A program made the position numbers and the translations under genes. A stretch of DNA of 64,000 nucleotides from Sabethes cyaneus (lineage: Eukaryota; Arthropoda; Insecta; Diptera; Culicidae): positions 140,963,907 to 141,027,906 of the forward strand of contig NC_071353.1 of the NCBI RefSeq assembly GCF_943734655.1. The letters are read 5' to 3'. Below, piece by piece: positions 22,795 to 33,800 of this stretch. Position 1 is the stretch's first letter; each line of letters begins with the position of its first letter. The notes under the pieces are model-generated. The model saw only the letters and a program-made list of their open reading frames with translations, ran no database searches and was not told where the DNA came from.

Positions 22795-23024
22795 GACGTT
22801 AGTACGACGTACTTACATCCCGCCGATTAGTCTGCCATCTTAGGTATGGCTTTCGGGATGCATTTCATAGTCAGCTGTTCGCTCCGATACAGACACTGTT
22901 TGAGCCGCCCTTCATCTGGGGAACAGGCGCTTCAACATCTAGCGGCATTAATGGCAGCTTGATCAATGAAGATTAAAATATCAGGAAGAAAATAAAGAAA
23001 ATATAAGTAGGCTGTGGTGGAACC
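22795..23024. other. Junction between two RTE copies
   Basis: This is 3' flank of RTE copy 1 leading into RTE copy 2. No trinucleotide tail is visible after the stop at 22,794, and no other feature was recognised. Confidence 0.35.
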
Positions 23025-24265
23025 TCCATGGTACCATTGAATCAACTGCGCGAGAGGTGGCATGAGGAATACATGCTCGCCGGCGCAGAGGAGAGGTTCG
23101 CCAGCAACGACACATGGAGTTTCTACAAAACGGTGAGGTGCAGGGATTGTGCCTTGTCTGTGGTGTGCGATAATACCGCTGACAACTTGCTTACTGATAA
23201 AGTGATAACACGGTTTCCTGATGTTGTTGAATGGAGAAGTAAACACGGAGATCAGCAGAAACAGGATAAGAATTGTGAGCGATGGCCAAGCTGTGGAACT
23301 ACCAACACACGAAGAGGTTAAAAAGGTAATCAGTGTGCTGAAAACCCTAAGACTGCTGGAAAGAAGGGTATTCCGACTGAACTTCTAAACGTGGCGAGCA
23401 AGCGGCTATACGAAGTAATCCACTGGATCATTGTCAGGATCTGAGAGGAAGAACAAATGCCAGAAGAATGGCTCGATGGCCTCATTTACCGTATTTTCAA
23501 AAACAGACATCGACTCGACTGTAAAAACTATCGAGGCATTACAATGCTCAATTTTGCCTATAAGGTGCTTCTTTGTATCCTGTTCCGTTGATTGAGTTGG
23601 CGGAGTCATTCCAAACGCCGAGTTCCAAGCTGGTTTTTGTGAGGGTCACTCCACGACGGATCAGATGTTTACCCTGTGTAAGTTACTGGACAAGTTCCGG
23701 GAGCACAACTTCAGTCTCATCATCTGTTTGTGGACTTTTGGGCGGCGTATGATTCAGTCAAACGAAATAAGCTGTAACAGAGAATGCTAGAACAAGGGTT
23801 TGTGACAAACCTTGTTACGTTGATTCGTGCCTCAATCGCTTACGTGACGTTGGACGGACTGAAACAAGGGGATGCACTCTCTAACCAGCTATTCAAGATT
23901 GCCTTGGAATGTGCAATACGAAGAGCAAACGCGGAAAGGAACGAAATTCTCACATACTTTTTGGTTTTGCGGATGTCGTCAATGTCATCGGAATCAACCG
24001 TAGAACGGTGGAAGAGACCTTCAGACCTTTTACGCTTTGATGGGCACGAAGCTGGAATGCCAGACGAAAGAGTAGCCAAAACGATTTTCTGTAGAGAACT
24101 AGAAATAGGCCGTAGACTACGTGCCAGACCCCGTCCCGAACCCGATGGATGAGCGCTGTCGAAGATGATGACGTTCAGCTGATGTTCGAGCTGGTGATAT
24201 CTTTTCATCGCTGCTCGAGAGGTGCAATCCCAACTATCGGACAAAGCTCCGGCGATAAAGTAAGG
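23025..24265 (+). pseudogene. RTE-clade retrotransposon RT, copy 2, heavily decayed
   Basis: Pieces in several plus-strand frames follow the RTE order. They include RWHEEYMLAGAEERF (linker), DNLLTDK and VVEWRSKH. From about 23,310 they are EVKKVISVLKN, PEEWLDGLIY, HRLDCKNYRGITMLNFAYKV, DQMFTLCK, YDSVKRNKL and LKQGDALSNQLFKIALECAI. The catalytic box reads GFADVVNVIG, so the second catalytic Asp is Val. The C-terminal ARPRPEPDG-like end lies at 24,110-24,150 in a shifted frame. Multiple stops and frameshifts mean no function. The endonuclease half is missing. Confidence 0.8.
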
Positions 24266-24469
24266 TGGAAGTGCATGATAGTTCCTCCAGAGTACTCCAG
24301 AGTAACATGCAGCAGATCTTATGAATGAAGCATTTTCGTATACGTTTTACACAAAGTATCCAATAATCATAATGAGGATCCCAAACAGCACAGCTTTGAG
24401 ACGGAACGGACTAAGAATCAGTAGAGAGTACGTGGAGTACCTGAGAAATCTCTACCAATTCAGAATATA

Positions 24470-24935
24470 GTATACGCTTCATTAATAATTAATATACAGT
24501 GTTGTCTGAATGACATTTGGCTATCCAGTACAACGCCTAGATCCGGTACGTTGTTACTCCGCTGTAGTGACGGTCCGTTAATGCAGTAATCAAATACCAG
24601 AAGGTGTTTTTCACAGGCAAAGCTGATAACAGTAGTTTTCTGAATGCTGCACCATTTCATAAACAAATCGATCAACTTCTGAAGATGTTAACAATCTGTG
24701 ATAGTTTTGTGGAACTCCAGATTGACTGAGACGCAATTTAATGGCGATTTTTCGATCGCGTAGATAGGAGATAAGCCGTGAAAGCAGGCTAGTTGACACT
24801 TCCAAATTTGTCGAGTTTAGGTAGCCAGATATCGATGATCAATACGATCGAATGCTGCTTTCAGATCAGTGTAAATGGCGTCGATCTGATTTCCCAGTTT
24901 CATAGTACACAGACAAGTGAGGAAAACTCCAGCAT
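24470..24935 (-). pseudogene. CR1/Jockey-type LINE RT fragment, copy E
   Basis: The minus strand reads NQIDAIYTDLKAAFDRIDH (motif A), LLSRLISYLRDRKIAIKLR and SQSGVPQN (motif B start). It then jumps by deletion past YADD to VDRFVYEMVQHSENYCYQL in one frame and DYCINGPSLQRSNNVPDLGV with VLDSQMSF in another. The deletion of the YADD-containing segment and frame changes mark it as dead. Confidence 0.75.
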
Positions 24936-26090
24936 GTTAGTTGAGTCTGGAACCGCGGGCTCATTTATTTGGTGCCAATGAAGTATTCGAAATGTTCGAC
25001 TTTAACGTGTCAATCAATGTCTTTCGTAACCGTCTATTTGAGTATTTCGTAGAAATTAATTTATTAATTTATTCATTAAGACACAAATGTCAGAAAATTT
25101 TTATACACTTACAATAAACAATATGTATAATCGAGTCGCCAGATAACCCTGTCCTATATTTCGGATAAGCAAAAATCGGCAATCAATCGGCAAATTCGTC
25201 GGAACTGAAATCAGGTAATTCAAACAACGCAAGCTGATTACATACATAGTAACAAAAACAGATATCGGCATTATCGACAATTACCAATACATAATTTGAT
25301 TAAATTCTATTGAGAATTTAAAAACAAAAAAACTTATATTGTGAAAGCGTAAAGAATCTAATAAATCTTCCATATTTATTCATTGACCATTGATTTATCC
25401 ATGACACAGAGTATCTATTTGCTCATATCGCTAACTTTGAGTTGTATTGAATGAGTTGAACATATGTCAACTTATCTCTATTATATAAGAGCCTTAATCC
25501 GTCTGTAACGACAACCAGGCTCCTGACAGGACGCCAAATTTTCGTGGTAAGAAACACTGCTCGCTGCCTACACATAAACCTAATCCACAGCTGCTGGTGC
25601 AAGCAAGCACCTCAAGAACACTCGCTTATCCGGGGCAGGATTTGTTGTGAGTCGGAAAAAGAAGCGGTACAAAAATGATGTTACAAACATTACAATATTC
25701 GTGATACAACGATGTACAGATTGCAGTACCCTGGTTAAAACCTCAATAGCACCACTAACAGGTCGTAAGCGAAGACTCAAACAAATTACGCCCGATTGCA
25801 GTCAAGGCAAGCATCAGTAGAAGAGAAACATTTAGGCGCTTTAGTTATACATTCAGATTATCTCCGTTGTAGTGAATCTAGATTATCCCCTCAAAACAGA
25901 TGTTTTCAAATCTAGTTTTCAAGTAACTCAATTTTAAACGAAAAAATAATGTCGATTCATAAATATGTTACGTACCAACACTGTTTTCGTTTTAAATTAT
26001 GAATCAACTGCAAGCTAGCTTCAATATGATTTCGCTTAACACCTCCCTCAGTGAGTTGAGTGTCTTCGGGGAAAATTATTTACTATCAAC
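24936..26090. other. Unassigned intergenic DNA
   Basis: AT-rich sequence without recognisable coding motifs, terminal repeats or simple repeats. It lies between LINE copy E and the repeat-poor block downstream of the Beat-like gene. Confidence 0.35.
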
Positions 26091-27750
26091 GAAGTGTGAC
26101 TACATTACCGTTCTCTGCTGTCGACAGCTATGACGACAGCTAGGCATGCGAGCAAACTAGGCAACCGTGTTACCGGGAACCATAATCTTAGCTGCTGATA
26201 GAGCGCGAAATTCGTTTTCCCATGATCCCCATACCTTTTGCAGTGGAGTAGAGTAGAGAATGGGTGACAAGGCGGTGTAACCGAGGGGAGAGCTATTATG
26301 ACTGTTGCTGTTTTTATTGTTGTTGATACAGGCAAGCTGACAATAATTGTCCTATGGTATTGGAAATAGAAGAAATCTGTGACGCGTGGAGTTAATAATT
26401 AGAAACAGAACTAAATTTAACAGAACACAAAGCCCGAAAAGGAGAGAAATGGAGATTACAGCAACGGCAATAGTGGTGATGGAAAATTTCTCTTCTGGTT
26501 TGTTTGTTTGTTTTTCGTTTTGTAGTGGTTTTTTGTTTGGACATTTTTTTCTCACTTCTGCACTGTTGCACTCGAATGAGTTTCTATTGTGTGTTTATGT
26601 GGCTTCTAGGTTGGTTACCGCTCACTACTCATGTAGAGGGGAGGGGGTGTCCTTTCAATAGTAATCCCTTACCTATCATCCCCCAGGGAAGTCGTTTAGG
26701 TTCGATTTCCTTCACAGCTTATTTTTAGAGTTCTATGTTCAAAAATCAAAATTCCTGCGACGATGATAATCAATAGAGACTAGAGCTAAAGGACACCCTT
26801 CTATACACGCCCTTGGCTTTGATTTGCAATTGTTTAACTTTCGTGCTGCTTTTTTTTTGTTTTCTAGTTACGCTTTCATGAATTTGCACGGAACGGACTC
26901 AATTTCAGCCACGTCCCTTCGTTCGTGCTGCTAGCAGGAGCTGTTGCTGACGGCTGCTCTGTCCAATTGTACTTTTTTCTCCCGTTATTTTTTCTATCCC
27001 ATTTTTTTCTTCTTCGCTCTGTATAAATATGCTGTTAACTAAACGTTACAAAAATATTTATAAAAACTATCTAACTTTCTCCTGCATTTGATCTTCCATT
27101 CGCGTTTTATGATACTACTTTTTTGCCCATTTTAGTTACGCTCTCGCGATGGAGCTCCTAAACACTCAATAGGATCGGTTCAGCTTATTCCTGCCCGAAG
27201 CCCGACTGCAGGGAGGGAGAAACCACTTCTAGAGTTCCCCTAGCATGTGTCGGTTCCACCGCACCGGTTCCACCGATTGACTGCCGGGGTCTTCCCAGCG
27301 TAATCTAAGCTTCTGCTTGGTTTGGTGTAGGTTGGTTTCTGCCAGGGGGCTGGTGGGGGGATTAGCTATTTACAAGAATCATCATTTCATTTCCCTCTGT
27401 CTGTCTGTCTCTCACCACCCCCTGGTGCTGCTCTCGTATGATTACATACACTATAATGTAGGTATAAGTGTATACCGGATTGACAAAACGAAAAAAACAA
27501 CGGTAACGAGTAAACGAGCTTCAAGTCGTTTCACATTCTTGTGTCCTGCCTGGGGTAGGTATATATACTTATAAACAGGGATCAACGAAAATTGCTTTGC
27601 AAAATTAACAGCTATAGTGTTCTTTTTTTTTTGTTTGAGTTCTGTATTCTGTAGAGGTCACTATCACGCTTCTTGTTACTTACTTGATTTTAAGATTCCA
27701 TTTTTTTGTGTGTTGTTTCATTCTTGATTACAGCGACGCTGGATTGGCTT
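26091..27750 (-). other. Repeat-poor block, probable 3' UTR of the Beat-like gene
   Basis: This block directly follows the Beat-like stop codon (27,751) on the minus strand and shows no mobile element, in contrast to nearly all of the window. It has long T-rich runs on the plus strand, CT-rich words and no open frame with family resemblance. A minus-strand AATAAA lies at 26,318-26,313, so a transcript end near 26,300 would give a UTR of about 1.4 kb. That end is a guess. Confidence 0.4.
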
Positions 27751-27854
27751 TTACAGGGCGAAGGATGCCAGCACAAGAATGGACAACGCCAGCAGAGTCA
27801 CATGCCAGTGCAGCTGCTGAACGAGAGACCGATGATGGTGATTCAAGGATGGCG
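27751..27854 (-). CDS. Beat-like exon 6 (C-terminal hydrophobic tail)
   Basis: The acceptor TTCTAACTTCTACAG precedes 27,854. The exon gives 33 complete codons, APSLNHHHRSLVQQLHW then HVTLLALSILVLASFAL, and a TAA stop at 27,753-27,751. A short hydrophobic end with no charged tail after it is what a GPI-anchor signal looks like, with candidate small attachment residues upstream around S294-S298. Only this reading frame continues from exon 5 in phase. Confidence 0.8.
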
Positions 27855-30800
27855 CTGTAGAAGTTAGAAAGTTGGAAAAAATGGATCGTTAGGTAAATTG
27901 ACAGTTATTGATAGTGTGAAAATTGTTACGAATAAAGATTGAGTGTAGTTGGGTTTCGTTTAAAATAATGTTGTAAATAAACAGGCAATTTCAATTAATG
28001 GGTCAGCGAGTTTGTCCTAGCACATAATGAACATGTTGTACCGGCAATCGGAGAATCGGAAACATAATCTTACCCGCACTGCGCCAGTTAATGAGCTTCT
28101 GATTTCTCAGCTCGTCCGTCATCGGGATGTAGATGACCTGTGTCGATTCCCGCGTGCCCTGCGGTATGGCTTCGATCCGGGCCAGACACTTGAGTGCGAG
28201 CTTGCCCTTGATTTTGCCGAGCCGGTCCTCGTCGATGTGAAACCGTATCTCCAGCGTCCGGTAGCGCAGTATGAAGCCGTCGTTTTCAATTGTCGTCTCT
28301 TGCTGCGGTTGCAAATAATCCGACGGGACCTGCCAGGACACCAGAACGAGAGAGATCGAATATTGACACAGAGTTAATGTGGTAACCGTTCCGTCGCCGA
28401 GCCCGGGTACCGGTCGGCGTGTGAAGTGGCAGTCAATATAACTTACAATCCGATCGTTGATGAACCAATACAGCCGCGCCGGTGGACTGGACATGTCCGA
28501 GGAGCAGTTCGCCACCACAAAGTCACCCAGAGCGTAGTTGTGCTGCAGCCCGTTGATGATTGGATCGTACTGGGGAAGCACTGTAATTGGGGTGAGATAA
28601 CAAGCGCCGAATGGAATCCAATTAGGAGCTGGTACTGTTTGACAGATTATCGTTATAATTCACATAACAATCGATAAATAAAAACTAATTAATTATGGCT
28701 GCGAAAATACCACCGGATAAGTTCGATTGAGCTAATGAAATCTCCATCCGCTCTCGTGGAAGATAAAACAGTCAATTAAATTGATTCAGATGGCTATTTA
28801 GAATACATTTACATTGTTGTCTGACAATCTGTGCTGCGGTGCTGATAATTATTTTACACCGGGATACAACTCGTTTGTTTGATAAAATGCTCAAAGCATT
28901 CGAGTGCTTTCCTAAATGACAAAAATGTCACTTCCATCCGAATGTTGATTAACTCAACTTTCCGAGAATTAAAAAGCAAAGCTTTCCATGACCTCTATTA
29001 CCTTCTTTTTGACCTTCTCGTTATTTAATTTTTGGTACGAAAGGCCGCAATGTTATTAGCAAAAAAATTAAAGAGGCTCCGTGGTTGATGTGAATTTGAA
29101 GTAAATTCGTACAAGCACAACGAACATACTTTTCTAACCGCAGGCTAATTGCTAATTTTACAAAGCAAGTCACGCTTGCAAGAATAATAATTTGTGCCAT
29201 AAAAAACTGAACAGTCACAAAGGTTGATGGAAGACGACCGTGAAAGTAATTAATTCGAAAATCGAACCGAATTTATCTTCTTCGATGTGGCTAAAGATTT
29301 ACACGATTATTCTTTTGGACCTAATCTGCTGTTCCAAATTATTAGCAGATTATTTTAAACGCTTTTTACATTTCAAAATTCGAGAGACATTTCAACAGTG
29401 CAAAATTTAAAAAACTAGGTACGAAAGTAACAGATAAAAAAATATTTAACTAGGTACTGTTCCATCATAATGAGCGTCTTACTAGATTCTGCAAATCGAA
29501 CTATTTCGCCACCGATATGCAGACTTTGCCAGTGTGCAGTGTTTAGTTCGAAGAAAAAACACTCGTTGGGTGAAGCCTCCAAGTTAGAAACGAAATGCAC
29601 GTGTCTGCTAGAAAAAAATTAATATGTAGTAAAATTATTCGTACTTTTCCTAACAAAATATTTTGCAAACCAATGAAACGGTTAGTAACCTACACTAGTC
29701 GTGAAACCGACTCAGCTAATAGAACAATACTGAACTCGGTCGATTCGGCAGACATGGGCATGGGAGTGCGCGACGTTAGGTATATGGACTTTAGGGATAT
29801 AAACGTTAGACATAATGAACGATACGTATAATGGACTGTAGGCATTAGATATGTTAGGCATTATTTACAAAACTACGCTTTCCTATGATTACGCACTTGA
29901 ACCAATCTTTGCACCGTCACAATATAAGGAGCATACTAGAGATGGTCGGGTATGAAAATTTGAATACCCGAACCCGACCCGTACCCGATTAGGAAAAAAA
30001 ATAAAAACCCGTGCCCGACCTGAACCCGTAAGTTTATTTTTTTTCAATACCCGAACCCGACCCGTACCCGGCGGGTACGGGTACGGGTGCGGGTTTCGGG
30101 TAAATTTTCCGCTACCCGACCATCTCTAGAGCATACCACAAAACATCTGAATGCTGGATACCAAAATGGATCTAAATGGTGGTTACAGTGGTCTCGTCTC
30201 CCATAAACAAAAAATATTACGAGTACGGGAGTCGCTCATTTGGCATAATGCTGTTAGGTATAATGCCATTTGACACAAAAGGGGGAAAGGTTATTGGTAG
30301 CTACGCTTAACAAGAGGTCGTTGTAAGTCCTACCTTTCGTCCAATGCTGGAAGGTGCATGAGTCGAGCTAAGCTATAATCTGAGATTATAACCTGATTCG
30401 ATACCCATGTATCCTTGAACCACAGAGGCGCTGGACCAGCGACACGGCTCTCAAGATGCACAAATGTTGGGTATATGCTGTCCTTAATCGCTGCCGCTCG
30501 TTCAAACTAAACTTAGAGATAATCCATACTACTCAGTAAACGCAAGAAAATGCGTGCATCTAAATATAAGTGGTTTCTGCGGAGGGGCGAAGGGCTTGGG
30601 CTTCAAATGGTGAGTTGACAACCTGGAAGGAGCGTCAAACACAGCTCTGGTCCTCACAAACTCCCGCCTCACGCCTCCACGAGTCACATGGTACCAAATG
30701 CGGCGCAGCCTGGGCTATGTTGTCAATCTGACACTAGCGAAGTGAGGAGGTGCGACGCGAATACTGGCGCAGTAACCATGGAATGGCGGTAGAGGAAATG

Positions 30801-33800
30801 CTTCGTCAAACACGAGCGTCTGCTCACCAGACAGGTGAGACCGGGGGTTAGGGGCAGGCCCAACAAGCCGCCCTGGAAAACAAAAAGTTACCAATAACGA
30901 AGAAGAAAATAGGAAGTTTGATGGGGAATACCAACAAGCGGTGGAGGAGAAAAAAAATGCTTGGAAAAATTATCTAAGTATTGCCACTAGAGAGAACCTG
31001 GCCAAGTACCGACGAGCTAGGAACCAGTTGACCACGATCCTAAGGAGGAAAAAGCGGCAAAAGGAGGACAGAGATCGTGAAGAATTAGAGCAACTATTCC
31101 GAGCTAATGACACGCGCAAGTTTTATGAGAAGGTGAACCAAACTCGGAAGGGCTACACACCGAAACCTGACATGTGTAGGGACGAGGGAGGGAATCTAAT
31201 TACAAACGAGCGCGGGGTGGTCGACAGGTGGAAGCAGTTCTTCGATGAACACCTCAATGGCAAAGTCGCAGAAGGAGGCGGAACGGAAATTAACCTAGGA
31301 GCGCCCATGGAAGATAGTGATGTCCTAGCACCTGATCTCCAAGAAGTCAAACGAGAAATCAGGCTGCTGAAGACCAATAAAGCCGCTGGGAAGGACCGCC
31401 TACCGGCAGAGCTCTATAAACATGGCAGGGAAACGCTAGCAAAGGCTCTACACTGGGTTATTTCGAGGATTTGGGAGGAGGAAAAGCTACCGGAGGAATG
31501 GATGGAAGGAGTGGTTTGTCCCATCTACAAAAAGGGTGATCGGCTAGACTGCTGCAACTATCGTGGTATTACGCTGGTAAATGCCGCCTACAAGGTACTC
31601 TCCCAGATCCTGTTACGCCGGCTGTCACCGATAGCACAAGGTTTCGTAGGGAATTATCAGGCGGGTTTCATGGGGGCTCGCGCAACTACGGACCAAATGT
31701 TTACTATCCGACAGATCTTGCAGAAATGTCGGGAGTACAACGTGCCCACGCATCACATCTTTATCGATTTCAAAGCAGCATACGATACAGTCGATCGAGA
31801 CAAGCTATGGCAGATAATGCACGAATACGGTTTTCCGGACAAACTGACGCGACTGATAAGAGCTACATTGGATCGAGTGATGTGTTTCGTACGCATCTCT
31901 GGGACACTCTCGAGTCCCTTCGAGACGCGACGAGGGTTGAGACAAGGTGACGGTCTATCCTGCATGCTGTTCAACATCGCTCTTGAGGGGGTGATCCGAC
32001 GAGCGGGCATTGAAACGAGAGGCACGATTTTTACCAAGTGTAGCCAACTTCTAGGCTTTGCAGATGACTTCGATATCATTGCCAGGAACTTTGCGACGGC
32101 GGAGGCAATCTACGCCAGACTGAAAGCGGAGTCTAGGAGAATTGGGCTAAAAATAAATGCGTCGAAGACCAAATACATGAAAGGAAGAGGCTTAAAGGAA
32201 ACAAATGCGCGCCTCCCACGGACGGTAACCGTTGACGGCGACGAACTAGAAGTGGTAGAAGAGTTCGTGTATTTGGGATCGCTGGTGACCGCGGACAACA
32301 ACACTAGTAAGGAGATCCAGCGGCGCATCCAAGCGGGAAATCGGGCCTACTTTGCCCTTCGTAAAACGCTGCGATCAGGAAGCATACGCCGCCGCACGAA
32401 GCTAACAATGTACAAAACCATTATTAGACCGGTAGTTCTTTATGGACTTGAAGCCGTGACGCTGCTTACGGAGGACATACGCGCCCTTGCCGTGTTTGAG
32501 CGGAAAGTGCTGCGGACGATATTTGGCGGAGTACAAACTGAAAGCGGAGAGTGGCGGAGGCGTATGAATCACGAGCTACAGGCACTGCTTGGGGAGACTC
32601 CCATCGTACATCTAGCGAAAGTTAGCAGGCTACGGTGGGCCGGACACGTCGTAAGGATGCCGGACGACAGTGCGACGAAAACGGTCCTCTTCAACAACCC
32701 CACCGGCACCAGGAACAGGGGGGCCCAACGTGCACGATGGCTCGACCAGGTCGAAAGCGATTTGCGACTTCTGAGACGACTAGGAAATTGGCGACGAGTG
32801 GCCCAAGACCGAGTTGAATGGAGACGAGTGCTTGAAACAGCACGAGCCACCCCGGCTCTATGCTGCTGAAGAAGAAGAAGAAGAAGAAAATAGGAATCGG
32901 AACAATCGGCGTCGACCTACGCGACGAAATAAGGACTACGATTGGAAACTCGGGACATGGAATTGCAAATCGCTCGGCTTCCCGGGTTGCGATAGGATAA
33001 TCTATGATGAACTACATCCCCGAAACTTCGATGTCGTAGCACTGCTATGTCTTGTACACAACCCCCCTGATTTGTTTAATGAATAGTAGTTACATTTCGA
33101 GAGAATTTGTCTTGTCATATTGAGCCTTTCCAGATTCAGCCAAATAGGAATTCGGCCTTTCGTGATTCGACCAAACAAAATTTTGGCCTTCTGTATCAGC
33201 TGTTAAAATTTGGCCTTTTGCGTTTCGGTCATTTGGGTAGGGTACCAGCCCTACCCTATCTTCCGTATATCTAATGGAATACAACCAGATAGGGTGAATA
33301 TGCTAAACTCGAAATGACCAAAATCAAGATCATATAAGTCTAAAAGTCCGAAAAGACCCAAAGCACTCAATCAGAAAAATGTCAAAAAAATCCAAAAAAA
33401 GGAAAGGATAGGTATCTGTTTCGTTCCGCAGGAATCACTTTTATTTATTTTTCTGGGTTTACTGACTAAATAGTAGGGATTATCGGATTATCCCTTAGTT
33501 GAATCCAAATATAAAAAAAAATATATATGCCCAACATTTCTGTAGGTTAAGGACCGCGAATATTTTCAGCCTAATATGACATTCCTCCATTCGAGTTGTT
33601 ACCGTTTCGCATCTTTACCCTATACCCTTAGGTATAATTGGAGAAAAACGCAATGAGCCAGCAGCATACTAGAGTTCAGTATGAATTTGATTTATATAAT
33701 TTTAGAGTTAGGTTGGGTATGCGATTAACATTATATTAAAATTAGGTTGTTACAAATTAAAATAAATATAAATAAAACTAAAATATTAGAGACTAAAATA

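Noticed and set aside
28003..28581. Single 192-codon open frame read as one uninterrupted exon
   Set aside because: It spans a 117-nt intron with consensus GTAAGT and CAG ends, and runs past the exon 5 donor GTAAGATT into non-conserved sequence. Splicing restores normal Ig2 spacing and the frame into the last exon.
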